Assembly: GCF_018130785.1 (NCBI RefSeq)
Contig: NZ_JAFCJT010000011.1
Coordinates: 151,269 to 215,268, forward strand
DNA from: Bradyrhizobium liaoningense
Lineage (GTDB): Bacteria; Pseudomonadota; Alphaproteobacteria; Rhizobiales; Xanthobacteraceae
Reading direction: 5' to 3'
DNA: 64,000 bases
Shown here: positions 54,851 through 62,272 of the stretch, piece by piece
Position numbering within the stretch: the first letter of the stretch is position 1
Layout of the letters: each line of letters begins with the position of its first letter
Program-made: the position numbers and the translations under genes
The notes under the pieces: generated by a model
The model's database searches: none
Seen by the model: the letters and a program-made list of their open reading frames with translations, nothing else
Told to the model about the DNA's origin: nothing

Positions 54851-55204
54851 ATGACACCCAAGACATTTGAAGCACGCTGCCTGCGCCTGCCCGCCGCTAC
54901 CAAGGTGGTGCAGTGGGAAGGCACCTCCGTGTTCAAGGTCGGCGGCAAGATGTTCGCGCTGAGCGGTGGCTTTACAGCAAGCTACATGTTCAAGGCCTCG
55001 GACATGGCCTACGGGATGCTGATCGAGCACGGCGTCGCGCGGCCTGCCCCCTATCTTGCGCGCGCCAAATGGGTGCAGCTGGTCGGCAACAACGCACTTC
55101 CCGATGCGGAGATCACTGGCTATCTCGCGCAGGCCCATGCCCTGATCGTGGCAAAGCTCCCGCGCAAGATCCGCAAGGAACTTGGGCTCGGCCCGCCAGC
55201 ATGA
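54851..55204 (+). CDS. MmcQ/YjbR family protein
   Basis: A 117-aa DNA-binding-like double-wing protein, starting MTPKTFEARCLRLPAATKVV, with QWEGTSVFKVGGKMFAL and YLARAKWVQLVGNNALPD. Many rhizobial copies lie beside resistance genes; function unknown. The ATG at 54851 is chosen; an upstream frame of 7 codons overlaps nothing useful. Confidence 0.88.
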   Translation: MTPKTFEARCLRLPAATKVVQWEGTSVFKVGGKMFALSGGFTASYMFKASDMAYGMLIEHGVARPAPYLARAKWVQLVGNNALPDAEITGYLAQAHALIVAKLPRKIRKELGLGPPA

Positions 55205-55245
55205 CCGGCGTAAAGCGCGTGGCGGCTTGCCTTTATGCGCATTGA

Positions 55246-55986
55246 TCAGAAATCGACGGCAACGTCACCAAAACCCTCCAGGCGCGCACGGACGCTGGCG
55301 CCCTCTTGTGCGAAGATCATGCCGGTGCACGAACCGGTCGTAACGATGTGACCCGGCAAGAGAGGCGCGCCGCGCTCCGCGCAATGGCGAATGAGCCAGC
55401 GCAGCATCCGCCAGATGTCGCCTGCCGGATTGCCGCCAGTCGTTCTCTTGTTGACGTCATCGCCGACGGAGATCTGCGCCTCGACGCTCCTCAGATCGAT
55501 GGAAGCGATGCTGACTGTCGCGGCGGGTCCGATCAGCAACGCGCCGTGGCTCTGCAAATCCGCGAGCTGCGCCAGGGCCGCACTGTCGGTCCAATCCTCA
55601 AGACGTGTCTCGACCACTTCGATAACGGGATAAGCGGCATCGAACGCGCGTGCCAGTTCGTGATCGGGCAGTACGGCATCGTCGATCGTGAGCGTGCGCC
55701 CGACCCGGAGCGCGACTTCCGCTTCCACGCCGCGCAGCAACCCCGTCCCCAATCGTGCGCCCGAGGCAAGCAGACACGACGCAGGCAATGGCGCGCAGAT
55801 GGGCTCAGCCTCCGGGTTCGCCGCCCCGACCTTCCAGCCGCCGATCGGGCCGATCCGGGCAAGCGTCGCATCCTGGATTGCGTAAGCGGCCGCACGATCT
55901 GACGGCAGAACATCACGCCACGCGACCGGCCGGCCGCTGCTTCGGGCCGCGACCAGCCGGTCTGCCATTTCACTCGCATTGCTCAC
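55246..55986 (-). CDS. 2-keto-4-pentenoate hydratase-like protein (FAH superfamily)
   Basis: A 246-aa hydratase of the MhpD/HpaH type. N-terminal RDVLPSDRAAAYAIQDATL, IGGWKVGAANPEAEP, the metal-binding Glu pair in LRGVEAEVALRVGR and PVIEVVETRLED, and C-terminal LPGHIVTTGSCTGM. It usually adds water to 2-hydroxypentadienoates in meta-cleavage pathways. No other meta-pathway gene is adjacent. Divergent from the MarR-GNAT gene, 148 bp apart. Confidence 0.85.
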   Translation of the reverse strand: MSNASEMADRLVAARSSGRPVAWRDVLPSDRAAAYAIQDATLARIGPIGGWKVGAANPEAEPICAPLPASCLLASGARLGTGLLRGVEAEVALRVGRTLTIDDAVLPDHELARAFDAAYPVIEVVETRLEDWTDSAALAQLADLQSHGALLIGPAATVSIASIDLRSVEAQISVGDDVNKRTTGGNPAGDIWRMLRWLIRHCAERGAPLLPGHIVTTGSCTGMIFAQEGASVRARLEGFGDVAVDF

Positions 55987-56113
55987 GATGGTCTCCTTGA
56001 TTTATTCCAGTCACGGCGCGGCAGGCGCTCCAACGGCAAAGTTCTGCTCGAATTACCGCCCCAATGCCAGCCTCTCAGCACTCCAAAGCGGCCGCCCGAT
56101 TGACCCGCCGATA

Positions 56114-56135
56114 TTATCTGACTAAGGTCAGCTAA
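56114..56135. promoter_or_regulatory. candidate MarR operator
   Basis: TTA-t-CTGAC-TAAG-GTCAG-c-TAA is a near-perfect palindrome: eight of nine pairs match across a 4-bp centre. Its last base is the first base of the MarR-GNAT start codon. It lies in the gap shared with the hydratase gene, so it may control both. Confidence 0.6.
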
Positions 56136-57007
56136 TGCTCGATCCCGTCTCCCGCGTCCGCCGCTTCAACCGTGCCGTCACCTCTGCCGTCGGCGCGCTC
56201 GACACCTCGTTCCTCGGCCGTGGCCGACCGCTTGGCGCTGCCCGGGTGCTCAACGCGATTGGGCACGGGCGCTCCGATGTGGCGGAGATCCGCGACTATC
56301 TCGGCCTCGATTCCGGGCTGATGAGCCGGCTGCTCCGCAGCCTCGAGGACGAAGGAATGGTCGAGACCCATGCGCATGACGACGACGCACGCCGCCGCGT
56401 GGCGAAGCTGACGCGTGCGGGGCGGCGCGAGTTCGCGGCCTATGAGGCGCTGTCGAACGCGCAGGCCGAGGGCTTCCTCGCGCACCATTCCCAACGCGAG
56501 GCGCTGCTGGCGGCGATGGACATGATTGCCTCGGCGCTGACGCGCGAGCGCGTCGCGCTCGCCGAGATGGACCCACAGTGCGAGGAGGCCCGCTATTGCC
56601 TCGGCGAGTACTATGCCGAGCTCGGCCGCCGCTTCAAGCAGGGCTTTGACGTTTCTCTTTCGAGAGATCCGGATGCCAAGGACATGCGCCGCCCGCGCGG
56701 CGCCTTCATCGTCGCGACGTCGGACACGCTGCCGATCGGCTGCGTCGGCCTGAAGGGCACCGATCACGGCTATGCCGAGATCAAGCGGCTCTGGGTCGCC
56801 CCCGCCGCGCGCGGATTGCGGCTCGGCCGGCGCCTGATGGACGCAGCCGAGGACACCGCGCGCGGGCTCGGCATCGCGCTGCTGCGGCTCGACACCAACA
56901 GCGCGCTGCCCGAGGCCGGTCAGCTCTACCGCACGACCGGCTGGCGCGAGATTCCCCGCTTCAACGACGATCCCTATCCGGATTTGTTCTTCGAGAAGCG
57001 GCTGTAG
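56135..57007 (+). CDS. fused MarR-family regulator and GNAT acetyltransferase
   Basis: A 290-aa two-domain protein. Residues about 1-135 are a MarR winged helix (VAEIRDYLGLDSGLMSRLLR, then DDDARRRVAKLTRAGRREF). Residues about 150-290 are a GNAT domain (IKRLWVAPAARGLRLGRRLM, LRLDTNSALPEAGQLYRTTG). This fusion occurs in many soil bacteria and may couple substrate acetylation to gene control. No extra stop or frameshift separates the halves. Confidence 0.93.
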   Translation: MLDPVSRVRRFNRAVTSAVGALDTSFLGRGRPLGAARVLNAIGHGRSDVAEIRDYLGLDSGLMSRLLRSLEDEGMVETHAHDDDARRRVAKLTRAGRREFAAYEALSNAQAEGFLAHHSQREALLAAMDMIASALTRERVALAEMDPQCEEARYCLGEYYAELGRRFKQGFDVSLSRDPDAKDMRRPRGAFIVATSDTLPIGCVGLKGTDHGYAEIKRLWVAPAARGLRLGRRLMDAAEDTARGLGIALLRLDTNSALPEAGQLYRTTGWREIPRFNDDPYPDLFFEKRL

Positions 57008-57064
57008 GTCGGACCGGATCGCGATCCTCGGGCGTTATCATCGAAGCCTTTTGAGAGCCGCGAC

Positions 57065-57451
57065 ATGACCAGAGACGAGCTTGCCGGCATCTACCGCAAC
57101 TACATCGCCTGCCTGAACCGGCAGGATTGGCCGACGCTCGGCCAGTTCGTGCATGACGACGTCGCCCACAATGCGCGGCCGTTCCGCCTGTGGGGCTATC
57201 GCGCGATGCTGGAGCAGGATTTTCGGGAGATACCGGATCTGCAATTCAACATCGAAATGGTGATCGCCGATCCGCCCAGGATCGCGGCGCGGCTGAAGTT
57301 CGACTGCACACCGGTCGGGACATTTCTGGGACTCGCCATCAACGGCAAGCGCGTGTCGTTTTGCGAGAACGTGTTCTACGAATACCGGGACGGAAAGATC
57401 TGGCAGGTATGGTCGGTGATCGACAAGGCTGCGATCGAGGCGCAGCTGTGA
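57065..57451 (+). CDS. SnoaL/NTF2-like protein
   Basis: A 128-aa cone-fold protein, starting MTRDELAGIYRNYIACLNRQ, with VHDDVAHNARPFRLWGYRAM and CENVFYEYRDGKIWQVWSVI. This matches SnoaL-like polyketide-cyclase and ester-cyclase proteins; the reaction is unknown. It follows the MarR-GNAT gene by 57 bp, plausibly the same operon. Confidence 0.88.
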   Translation: MTRDELAGIYRNYIACLNRQDWPTLGQFVHDDVAHNARPFRLWGYRAMLEQDFREIPDLQFNIEMVIADPPRIAARLKFDCTPVGTFLGLAINGKRVSFCENVFYEYRDGKIWQVWSVIDKAAIEAQL

Positions 57452-57473
57452 TGCTGCGCCTCGATCGGTGTCC

Positions 57474-58697
57474 TCATGCCGCCGCCGCCGCGGTCACCTC
57501 GCCTTGCGGCTTCGCGAACGGCCTGAAATTCATCGCCATCAGGAAGGCGCCGAGGCCCATCGCCCAGGAGGCGATGTAGAGCCAGGCGTAGCTGGAGAAC
57601 GCGTCGTAGATCAGGCCGCCGGCGAGCGGGCCGGTCGCCATGCCGAGGCTGCCGGCCATCGCCGTGCCGCCGATCACCGTGCCCATCATGCGCAGCGGAA
57701 AGTTTTCGCGCACCAGCACGGCATAGAGCGGCATGGTGCCGGCATAGATGAAGCCGAAGACGGCGCCGACCGCGTAGAACGTCGCGAGCTGCTGCGCGAA
57801 GACATAGGCGAGCGCGCCGAACGCCTGCAACAGCAGGCCCGTCACCAGCACCCGCTTGGCGCCGAAACGATCGCCGAGCAGCCCGAAGGCGATGCGGCCG
57901 CCCATGCCGGCAAAGCCCTCGATGCTGTAGATCGTCACCGCCGCGATCAGCGGGATGCCGCAGCTCACGGCATAGCTGACGGTGTGGATGATCGGGCCGG
58001 AATGGGTGGCGCAGCAGAAGAAGTTGGTGGCGAGCAGGATCATGAATTGCGGCGAGCGCAGCGCCTCGCCGAGCGACATCTCCCCTTGCGGCGTGCCCTC
58101 GCCCGCAGGCGCGGCCACGGCACGCGCAAGCGCAGGCGGGCGACGCACCAGGAACGAGACCGGGATCATGATGGCGCCGACCACCAGTGCGACGATCTGC
58201 ATCGAGGTGCGCCAGTCGTGGCCGGAGACGAGCCATGCCGCGAGCGGCGCCATCGTCATCGGCGCCATGCCCATGCCGGCCGACACCAGCGATACAGCCA
58301 GGCTGCGATGGGTGTCGAACCAGCCGGTGACGGTCGCCATCATCGGCGCGAAGATCGCCGCGCAGGAAGCGCCGACCAGAAGGCCGAACATGAACTGGAA
58401 CGCCATTAGCGAGGTCGCGTGGCTTGCCGCGAACAGGCTGAGCGACAGCACCGTCGATCCCGTCAGCACCACCGGCAGCGGCCCGAACCTGTCCGTCGCG
58501 GTGCCCCAGGCCATGCTGGTGAAGGCCATCGCCAGAAAGCCGATCGTCATCGCGCTCGAAATGCCGGTCACCGACCAGCCGGTGTCCTTGGCGATCGGCT
58601 GGAGGAACACCGGCAGCGAAAACATGCCGCCGATCGCGACACAGCCGAGCAAGCCGCCGGCGGCGACGATCACCCAGCGATAGGAGGAAGCGTTCAT
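57474..58697 (-). CDS. MFS transporter
   Basis: A 407-aa, twelve-helix major facilitator. Landmarks: WGTATDRFGPLPVVLTGST (motif A-like), AIFAPMMATVTGWFDTHRSL, and in the second half RIAFGLLGDRFGAKRVLVTG. The pattern GWFDTHRSLAVSLVSAGMG is like OFA/monocarboxylate-type carriers, so a carboxylate substrate is possible. It is convergent with the SnoaL gene, 22 bp apart. Confidence 0.92.
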   Translation of the reverse strand: MNASSYRWVIVAAGGLLGCVAIGGMFSLPVFLQPIAKDTGWSVTGISSAMTIGFLAMAFTSMAWGTATDRFGPLPVVLTGSTVLSLSLFAASHATSLMAFQFMFGLLVGASCAAIFAPMMATVTGWFDTHRSLAVSLVSAGMGMAPMTMAPLAAWLVSGHDWRTSMQIVALVVGAIMIPVSFLVRRPPALARAVAAPAGEGTPQGEMSLGEALRSPQFMILLATNFFCCATHSGPIIHTVSYAVSCGIPLIAAVTIYSIEGFAGMGGRIAFGLLGDRFGAKRVLVTGLLLQAFGALAYVFAQQLATFYAVGAVFGFIYAGTMPLYAVLVRENFPLRMMGTVIGGTAMAGSLGMATGPLAGGLIYDAFSSYAWLYIASWAMGLGAFLMAMNFRPFAKPQGEVTAAAAA

Positions 58698-59042
58698 TAG
58701 GGTCTCCCGTCAGGTCTGTCTGGGTGGAAGACGAATGGGAACGCCGGAGACCGACAGGCTCGCGTCATTTTTCGTAGCAGGCTTTTGCGGCCCGCCAAGA
58801 AAAATGTCGAAAACAACCCCATGCACAGTACCCCGCCCTCGCGGGATCAATGACTTACGGGGCGGCCAAATTGCATGATCTGGAACTCGCGATGCCAGGC
58901 CGCAATTTGACACGTCGGGCAAAACACTGGCATCCTGTCATCATCCCGTCAGGCTCATTGCATCACGTTCGAACGGCCGCCGATCATGGCGCCGGTCACC
59001 GGTCCGCTGCGCGCGATGCGCTGATTTGAATGGAACATTCAC
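58698..59042. other. intergenic region, 345 bp, no gene
   Basis: No ORF has a convincing start and ribosome-binding site. Around 58900-58940 the segment TTTGACACGTCGGGCAAAAC looks like a dispersed Bradyrhizobium sequence I have seen elsewhere, from memory. It must contain the divergent promoters of the MFS and cupin genes. Confidence 0.4.
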
Positions 59043-59768
59043 ATGCCCAAGATCGACATCGCCGCTGTCCCGGTGCGCAAGGGGTCCGGCTATCCCTCGC
59101 CCTTCGCCGGCCCTTGCGCCGATCGCCTCCGCATGCAGCTCGGCAATGCCGGTGGCCTCTCCGATTTCGGCGTCAACCTGATGCAGCTGCCGCCGGGCAA
59201 TTGGTCGAGCCAGCGGCACTGGCATTCGCACGAGGACGAGTTCGTCTACGTGCTCGCGGGCGAAGTGGTCCTGATCGAGGACAACGGCGAAACCGTGCTG
59301 CGCGCCGGCGACTGTGCAGCCTTCCCGAAAGGCAGCGCCAACGGCCATCACATGATCAACCGCTCGGATGCGATGGCCGTCTATCTCGAAGTCGGCTCGC
59401 GCTCGCCCGACGATCTCACGACGTGCTCCGACATCGACATGATGAGCCCGGCTTCCAGCGGCCGGTTCCTGCACAAGGACGGCACGCCTTCCCCCGGACG
59501 AATGAGCGGCAACGGTGACGCCTCACATCGCTACGCGACGCCGCCATTCGCTGACGGTCAGCCATACCGCCGAGACCAGGAAGTAGACCGCACCGACCGC
59601 AGCGTAGCCGGCGACATTCGCGATCGTCGGAGACATCGGCGTCGTGGCCTGAAAGATGAAGAAACCGCCGGCCAGAGCCGACTGGCCACCGCTAAGCACC
59701 ATCGCCCACTGCGCGCCAAAACTTCTCCAGCGACGGATCGCGGTTCCCAGCTGGAGCAGTCCGGATAG
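59043..59768 (+). CDS. cupin-domain protein with run-on C-terminus
   Basis: A 241-aa frame whose first 155 or so residues are a normal single-domain cupin: RHWHSHEDEFVYVLAGEVVL carries the metal His/Glu set, with GDCAAFPKGSANGHHM closing the barrel. Conserved sequence ends near FLHKDGTPSPGRM (about 59510). The remaining 80 residues are Arg/Asp-rich and are the antisense of the next gene, so an ancestral stop was probably lost. The last 246 bp overlap the convergent gene at 59523. Confidence 0.75.
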   Translation: MPKIDIAAVPVRKGSGYPSPFAGPCADRLRMQLGNAGGLSDFGVNLMQLPPGNWSSQRHWHSHEDEFVYVLAGEVVLIEDNGETVLRAGDCAAFPKGSANGHHMINRSDAMAVYLEVGSRSPDDLTTCSDIDMMSPASSGRFLHKDGTPSPGRMSGNGDASHRYATPPFADGQPYRRDQEVDRTDRSVAGDIRDRRRHRRRGLKDEETAGQSRLATAKHHRPLRAKTSPATDRGSQLEQSG

Positions 59769-60101
59769 AACCGCCCAGGCACCAAACACGCCGAGCACCC
59801 GGTTCATGCTCATCTGCAAGGCAACGAGGACCGCGACAGCGGTCGCCAGGCTGACCACAACGTTCAGCGCCTGCGTGCGGTTTTGATTGAGCCCGCCGCT
59901 GCGCAAGCCATCCACGAAGTTCGCAGCAGCGTCCCAGGCCGGATAGAGCACGAGCAAGGCTCCGGCGATCGCCGCAGACGACGGCCCGACCGCAAACGCA
60001 GCAACGACCCAGGCGACCGAAAACACCGCCCGGAGGAAGTAGTATTGCTTCAGCCATCGCTCACGATCGGCACGAACGAGATCCAGTTGATGATAGGCCA
60101 T
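59523..60101 (-). CDS. DUF308-like polytopic membrane protein
   Basis: A 192-aa protein with about five to six helices (AVFSVAWVVAAFAVGPSSAA, LNVVVSLATAVAVLVAL, VAGYAAVGAVYFLVSAVW). It begins MAYHQLDLVRADRERWLKQY. Function unknown; DUF308 proteins are HdeD-like. A 19-bp TetR-type site sits at 60114-60132, 12 bp before its ATG. The convergent cupin frame overlaps its 3' end. Confidence 0.8.
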   Translation of the reverse strand: MAYHQLDLVRADRERWLKQYYFLRAVFSVAWVVAAFAVGPSSAAIAGALLVLYPAWDAAANFVDGLRSGGLNQNRTQALNVVVSLATAVAVLVALQMSMNRVLGVFGAWAVLSGLLQLGTAIRRWRSFGAQWAMVLSGGQSALAGGFFIFQATTPMSPTIANVAGYAAVGAVYFLVSAVWLTVSEWRRRVAM

Positions 60102-60113
60102 TTCACCCTCCTT

Positions 60114-60132
60114 TACCTACTAGTTGGTAGAT
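60114..60132. promoter_or_regulatory. TetR-type operator upstream of the DUF308-like gene
   Basis: TACCTACTAGTTGGTAGAT has TACC/GGTA inverted halves and matches 16 of 19 bases of the site at 60794-60812. Its position, 12 bp before the start codon at 60101, predicts repression by the adjacent TetR protein. Confidence 0.75.
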
Positions 60133-60198
60133 TTTCACGCGCAGCAAGTTGCCCTCGCCGCAGCTGCCCGCGGGCGTGTTGTCGTCTCGCCGATGTCT

Positions 60199-60783
60199 TC
60201 AGTGCCTGGTGGAAAGCCGATCCAGCAGCGGGCCGGTGATCACGCCGAACATCTTTGGATCGCCATAGGCGCGCGAGGACAGCATCGCGCCGTGAACGGT
60301 CGCCATGAATCCTTCAGCCTCGACCTTCGCTGTGCCGGAGAGATGCAGCCGCCCTTTCCGCTTGCCGCGCTCCATCACCGACGTCAACCACGAAGCCAGC
60401 GAACGGAAGTGCGCGCGCACTTCAAGCGCGACCTCCTCGGGCAATATCGGAAGTTCACTGGCAAGCAGTGCGCACACGCAGAAAGGCGCCGTCGCATCAT
60501 TGATGCACGCCTCCCAATACCCGACATAGTTTTTGAGTTGATCGCGCGGATCGGGAACATTCCGCTCAAGTGCAGCCAGTCCCGCCTCGGCTTCCGCGCG
60601 GTAGCGCGACACGAGGGTTCGGACCAGGTCGACCTTGCTGGCGAAATGGTGATGGATGCTCGGCTTGCGGATGCCGACCACCTCGGCAACGTCCGCATAG
60701 CTGAAGCCGTTGTAACCGCCCGCGATGATCAGGCTGCGCGCGCAGGCCAGGATGTCGTCGGCGGTCGAGGAAACGTTGGTCAT
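60199..60783 (-). CDS. TetR-family transcriptional regulator
   Basis: A 194-aa regulator. The helix-turn-helix is in GGYNGFSYADVAEVVGIRKP and SIHHHFASKVDLVRTLVSRY. The C-terminal half is of the AefR-like group with CVCALLASELPILPEEVALE. Sites matching each other lie before this gene (60794-60812) and before its downstream neighbour (60114-60132). Confidence 0.93.
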   Translation of the reverse strand: MTNVSSTADDILACARSLIIAGGYNGFSYADVAEVVGIRKPSIHHHFASKVDLVRTLVSRYRAEAEAGLAALERNVPDPRDQLKNYVGYWEACINDATAPFCVCALLASELPILPEEVALEVRAHFRSLASWLTSVMERGKRKGRLHLSGTAKVEAEGFMATVHGAMLSSRAYGDPKMFGVITGPLLDRLSTRH

Positions 60784-60793
60784 GGCCGCTAGC

Positions 60794-60812
60794 TACCTTC
60801 CAGTTGGTAGGT
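60794..60812. promoter_or_regulatory. TetR-type operator upstream of the TetR gene
   Basis: TACCTTCCAGTTGGTAGGT lies 10 bp before the TetR start codon at 60783 and shares 16 of 19 bases with the site at 60114-60132. Its TACC/GGTA halves frame an 11-bp centre. Autoregulation is likely. Confidence 0.75.
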
Positions 60813-60859
60813 AGTCAAGAACGGGATGCTTCAACGATCCGTGAGTGGTAGGAGCCTGC

Positions 60860-61357
60860 ATGACCATACGTCCCCTCGTCCGCTACCCCGATCGCCGGCT
60901 CGCAATCCCGGCCCGTCCCGTCACCGCATTCGACGGCGCCTTGCGCGAGCTTGCAGCGGATCTGCTCGATACCATGCGCGCCGCGCCCGGCATCGGCATC
61001 ACGGCGCCGCATATCGGCGTACCCCTGCGCGTCGTCGTGCTCGAGCTCGACGCCAAGGCGGGGCCGCAGACCTACGTCAACCCCGAGATCGAATGGGCCT
61101 CGCCCGAGATGATCATGCACCGCGAGGGCAGCGTCTCGATGCCCGGCGTCAACGACGAGGTCCAGCGCCACGCCCGCGTGCGGATCAGCTATCAGGATCT
61201 CGACGGCAACACGCAAAGCGAGGAATCGGAGGCGTTGCGCGCGGTCTGCCACCAGCACGAGATCGACCAGCTCGACGGGATATTCTGGATCCAGCGGCTG
61301 TCGCGGCTCAAGCGCGAGCGGCTGGTGAAGAAGTACGAGAAGATGTCGCGGACGTAG
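60860..61357 (+). CDS. peptide deformylase homologue with altered metal site
   Basis: A 165-aa def-family protein from the ATG at 60860, with GGAG just before. Motif 1 is GIGITAPHIG (44-53), with His for the usual Gln. Motif 2 is EGSVS (89-93), with Ser91 in place of the metal-ligand Cys of EGCLS. Motif 3 is HEIDQ (133-137), with Gln137 in place of the second ligand His of HExxH. Only one canonical ligand His remains, so formylmethionine deformylation is unlikely. It may be a divergent or regulatory paralogue; the real def should be elsewhere. Confidence 0.85.
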   Translation: MTIRPLVRYPDRRLAIPARPVTAFDGALRELAADLLDTMRAAPGIGITAPHIGVPLRVVVLELDAKAGPQTYVNPEIEWASPEMIMHREGSVSMPGVNDEVQRHARVRISYQDLDGNTQSEESEALRAVCHQHEIDQLDGIFWIQRLSRLKRERLVKKYEKMSRT

Positions 61358-62147
61358 AGCGGTCCTGTGCGACGCTGGCGAGATATTTCGCCGGCGGCTT
61401 CCCGAGAGCCTTCTTGAACATGGTGATGAAGGCCGCGACCGATTCATAACCGAGTTCGGCCGACACCTGCTGCACGCTTGCGCCGGAGGTCAGCTCTCGT
61501 ATGGCGACGATCAGGTGCAATTGCTGTCGCCACCGCCCGAAGCTGAGACCCGTCTCCTTGATGACGAGACGGGCGAGACTGCTCTCGCTCAGTGCAACGC
61601 GACGGGCCCATTCGGCCAGCGTCCTGCGGTCGGACGGATCTTCCGCCAGTGCGGCGGCGATCCGCTTCAATCGCGGCTCGGGCGAGAGCGGCAGATGCAG
61701 TTGCTGAACGGGCATGCGAGGCAACTCGCGCCGAAGCAGGGTCGCCAGCAGCTCTCCCCTCGCCTCGTCGTCCGCGACCTGATCGGACAATTCGACGATC
61801 ACTTCGCGCAGCAGCGGCGAGATCGACAATGTGCAGCAGCGATCCGGCAGATCGATCATCTCCGACTCGATGTAGACGAAGAACAGCCGGGCGTTGGCGG
61901 TCGCGCGATTGCTGTGCCGCATGCCGCCCGGAACCCACACCGCGCAATGCGGCGGCACCATCCAGAGGCCGCTCGGAACGCGGCATGTGACGCCGCCTCC
62001 CAGCGCGAAGACGAGCTGCGCCTTGCGGTGCTGATGATCGGGCACCTCGGCCGTGGTGCCCTTGACGTCCACGCGCACCGCGATGACAGGCGCGGAGCGA
62101 TCGTCGACATCGAGATTGGACCAGGGAAAGCGAAGGGATTGCCGCAT
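61308..62147 (-). CDS. AraC-family transcriptional regulator
   Basis: A 279-aa regulator with an N-terminal cupin-like sensor (VPDHQHRKAQLVFALGGGVT) and a C-terminal double helix-turn-helix (LAEWARRVALSESSLARLV; VQQVSAELGYESVAAFITMF). It diverges from the carboxylesterase gene across 125 bp that hold two palindromes. Its last 50 bp overlap the convergent deformylase-like gene, whose 3' end ends at 61357. Confidence 0.92.
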   Translation of the reverse strand: MRQSLRFPWSNLDVDDRSAPVIAVRVDVKGTTAEVPDHQHRKAQLVFALGGGVTCRVPSGLWMVPPHCAVWVPGGMRHSNRATANARLFFVYIESEMIDLPDRCCTLSISPLLREVIVELSDQVADDEARGELLATLLRRELPRMPVQQLHLPLSPEPRLKRIAAALAEDPSDRRTLAEWARRVALSESSLARLVIKETGLSFGRWRQQLHLIVAIRELTSGASVQQVSAELGYESVAAFITMFKKALGKPPAKYLASVAQDRSTSATSSRTSSPAARA

Positions 62148-62174
62148 GCTTGACCGTTTTTAGTCATTGCTAGG

Positions 62175-62192
62175 CTGAATATCTAAATTCAG
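62175..62192. promoter_or_regulatory. candidate AraC-site palindrome in divergent promoter
   Basis: CTGAAT-ATCTAA-ATTCAG is a perfect 6-bp inverted repeat 28 bp before the AraC start. It lies in the AraC/carboxylesterase divergent gap. Many AraC proteins bind direct repeats, so a dimeric binding mode is uncertain. Confidence 0.4.
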
Positions 62193-62226
62193 GAAGCCCT
62201 GAAGTCCATAGGCTGCGCGCTGAACC

Positions 62227-62248
62227 TGCCCGGCCAGCTGGCCGGGCA
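62227..62248 (+). promoter_or_regulatory. 22-bp perfect palindrome in the carboxylesterase leader
   Basis: TGCCCGGCCAG and CTGGCCGGGCA make a perfect palindrome without a loop, 24 bp before the carboxylesterase ATG. It can fold as a short stem in RNA or act as a protein site. Confidence 0.5.
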
Positions 62249-62272
62249 CTCACGCGATCAAGAGAGACAATC

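Noticed and set aside
58710..58922. 70-codon minus ORF upstream of the MFS gene
   Set aside because: No ribosome-binding site or domain; it lies across the likely promoter region.
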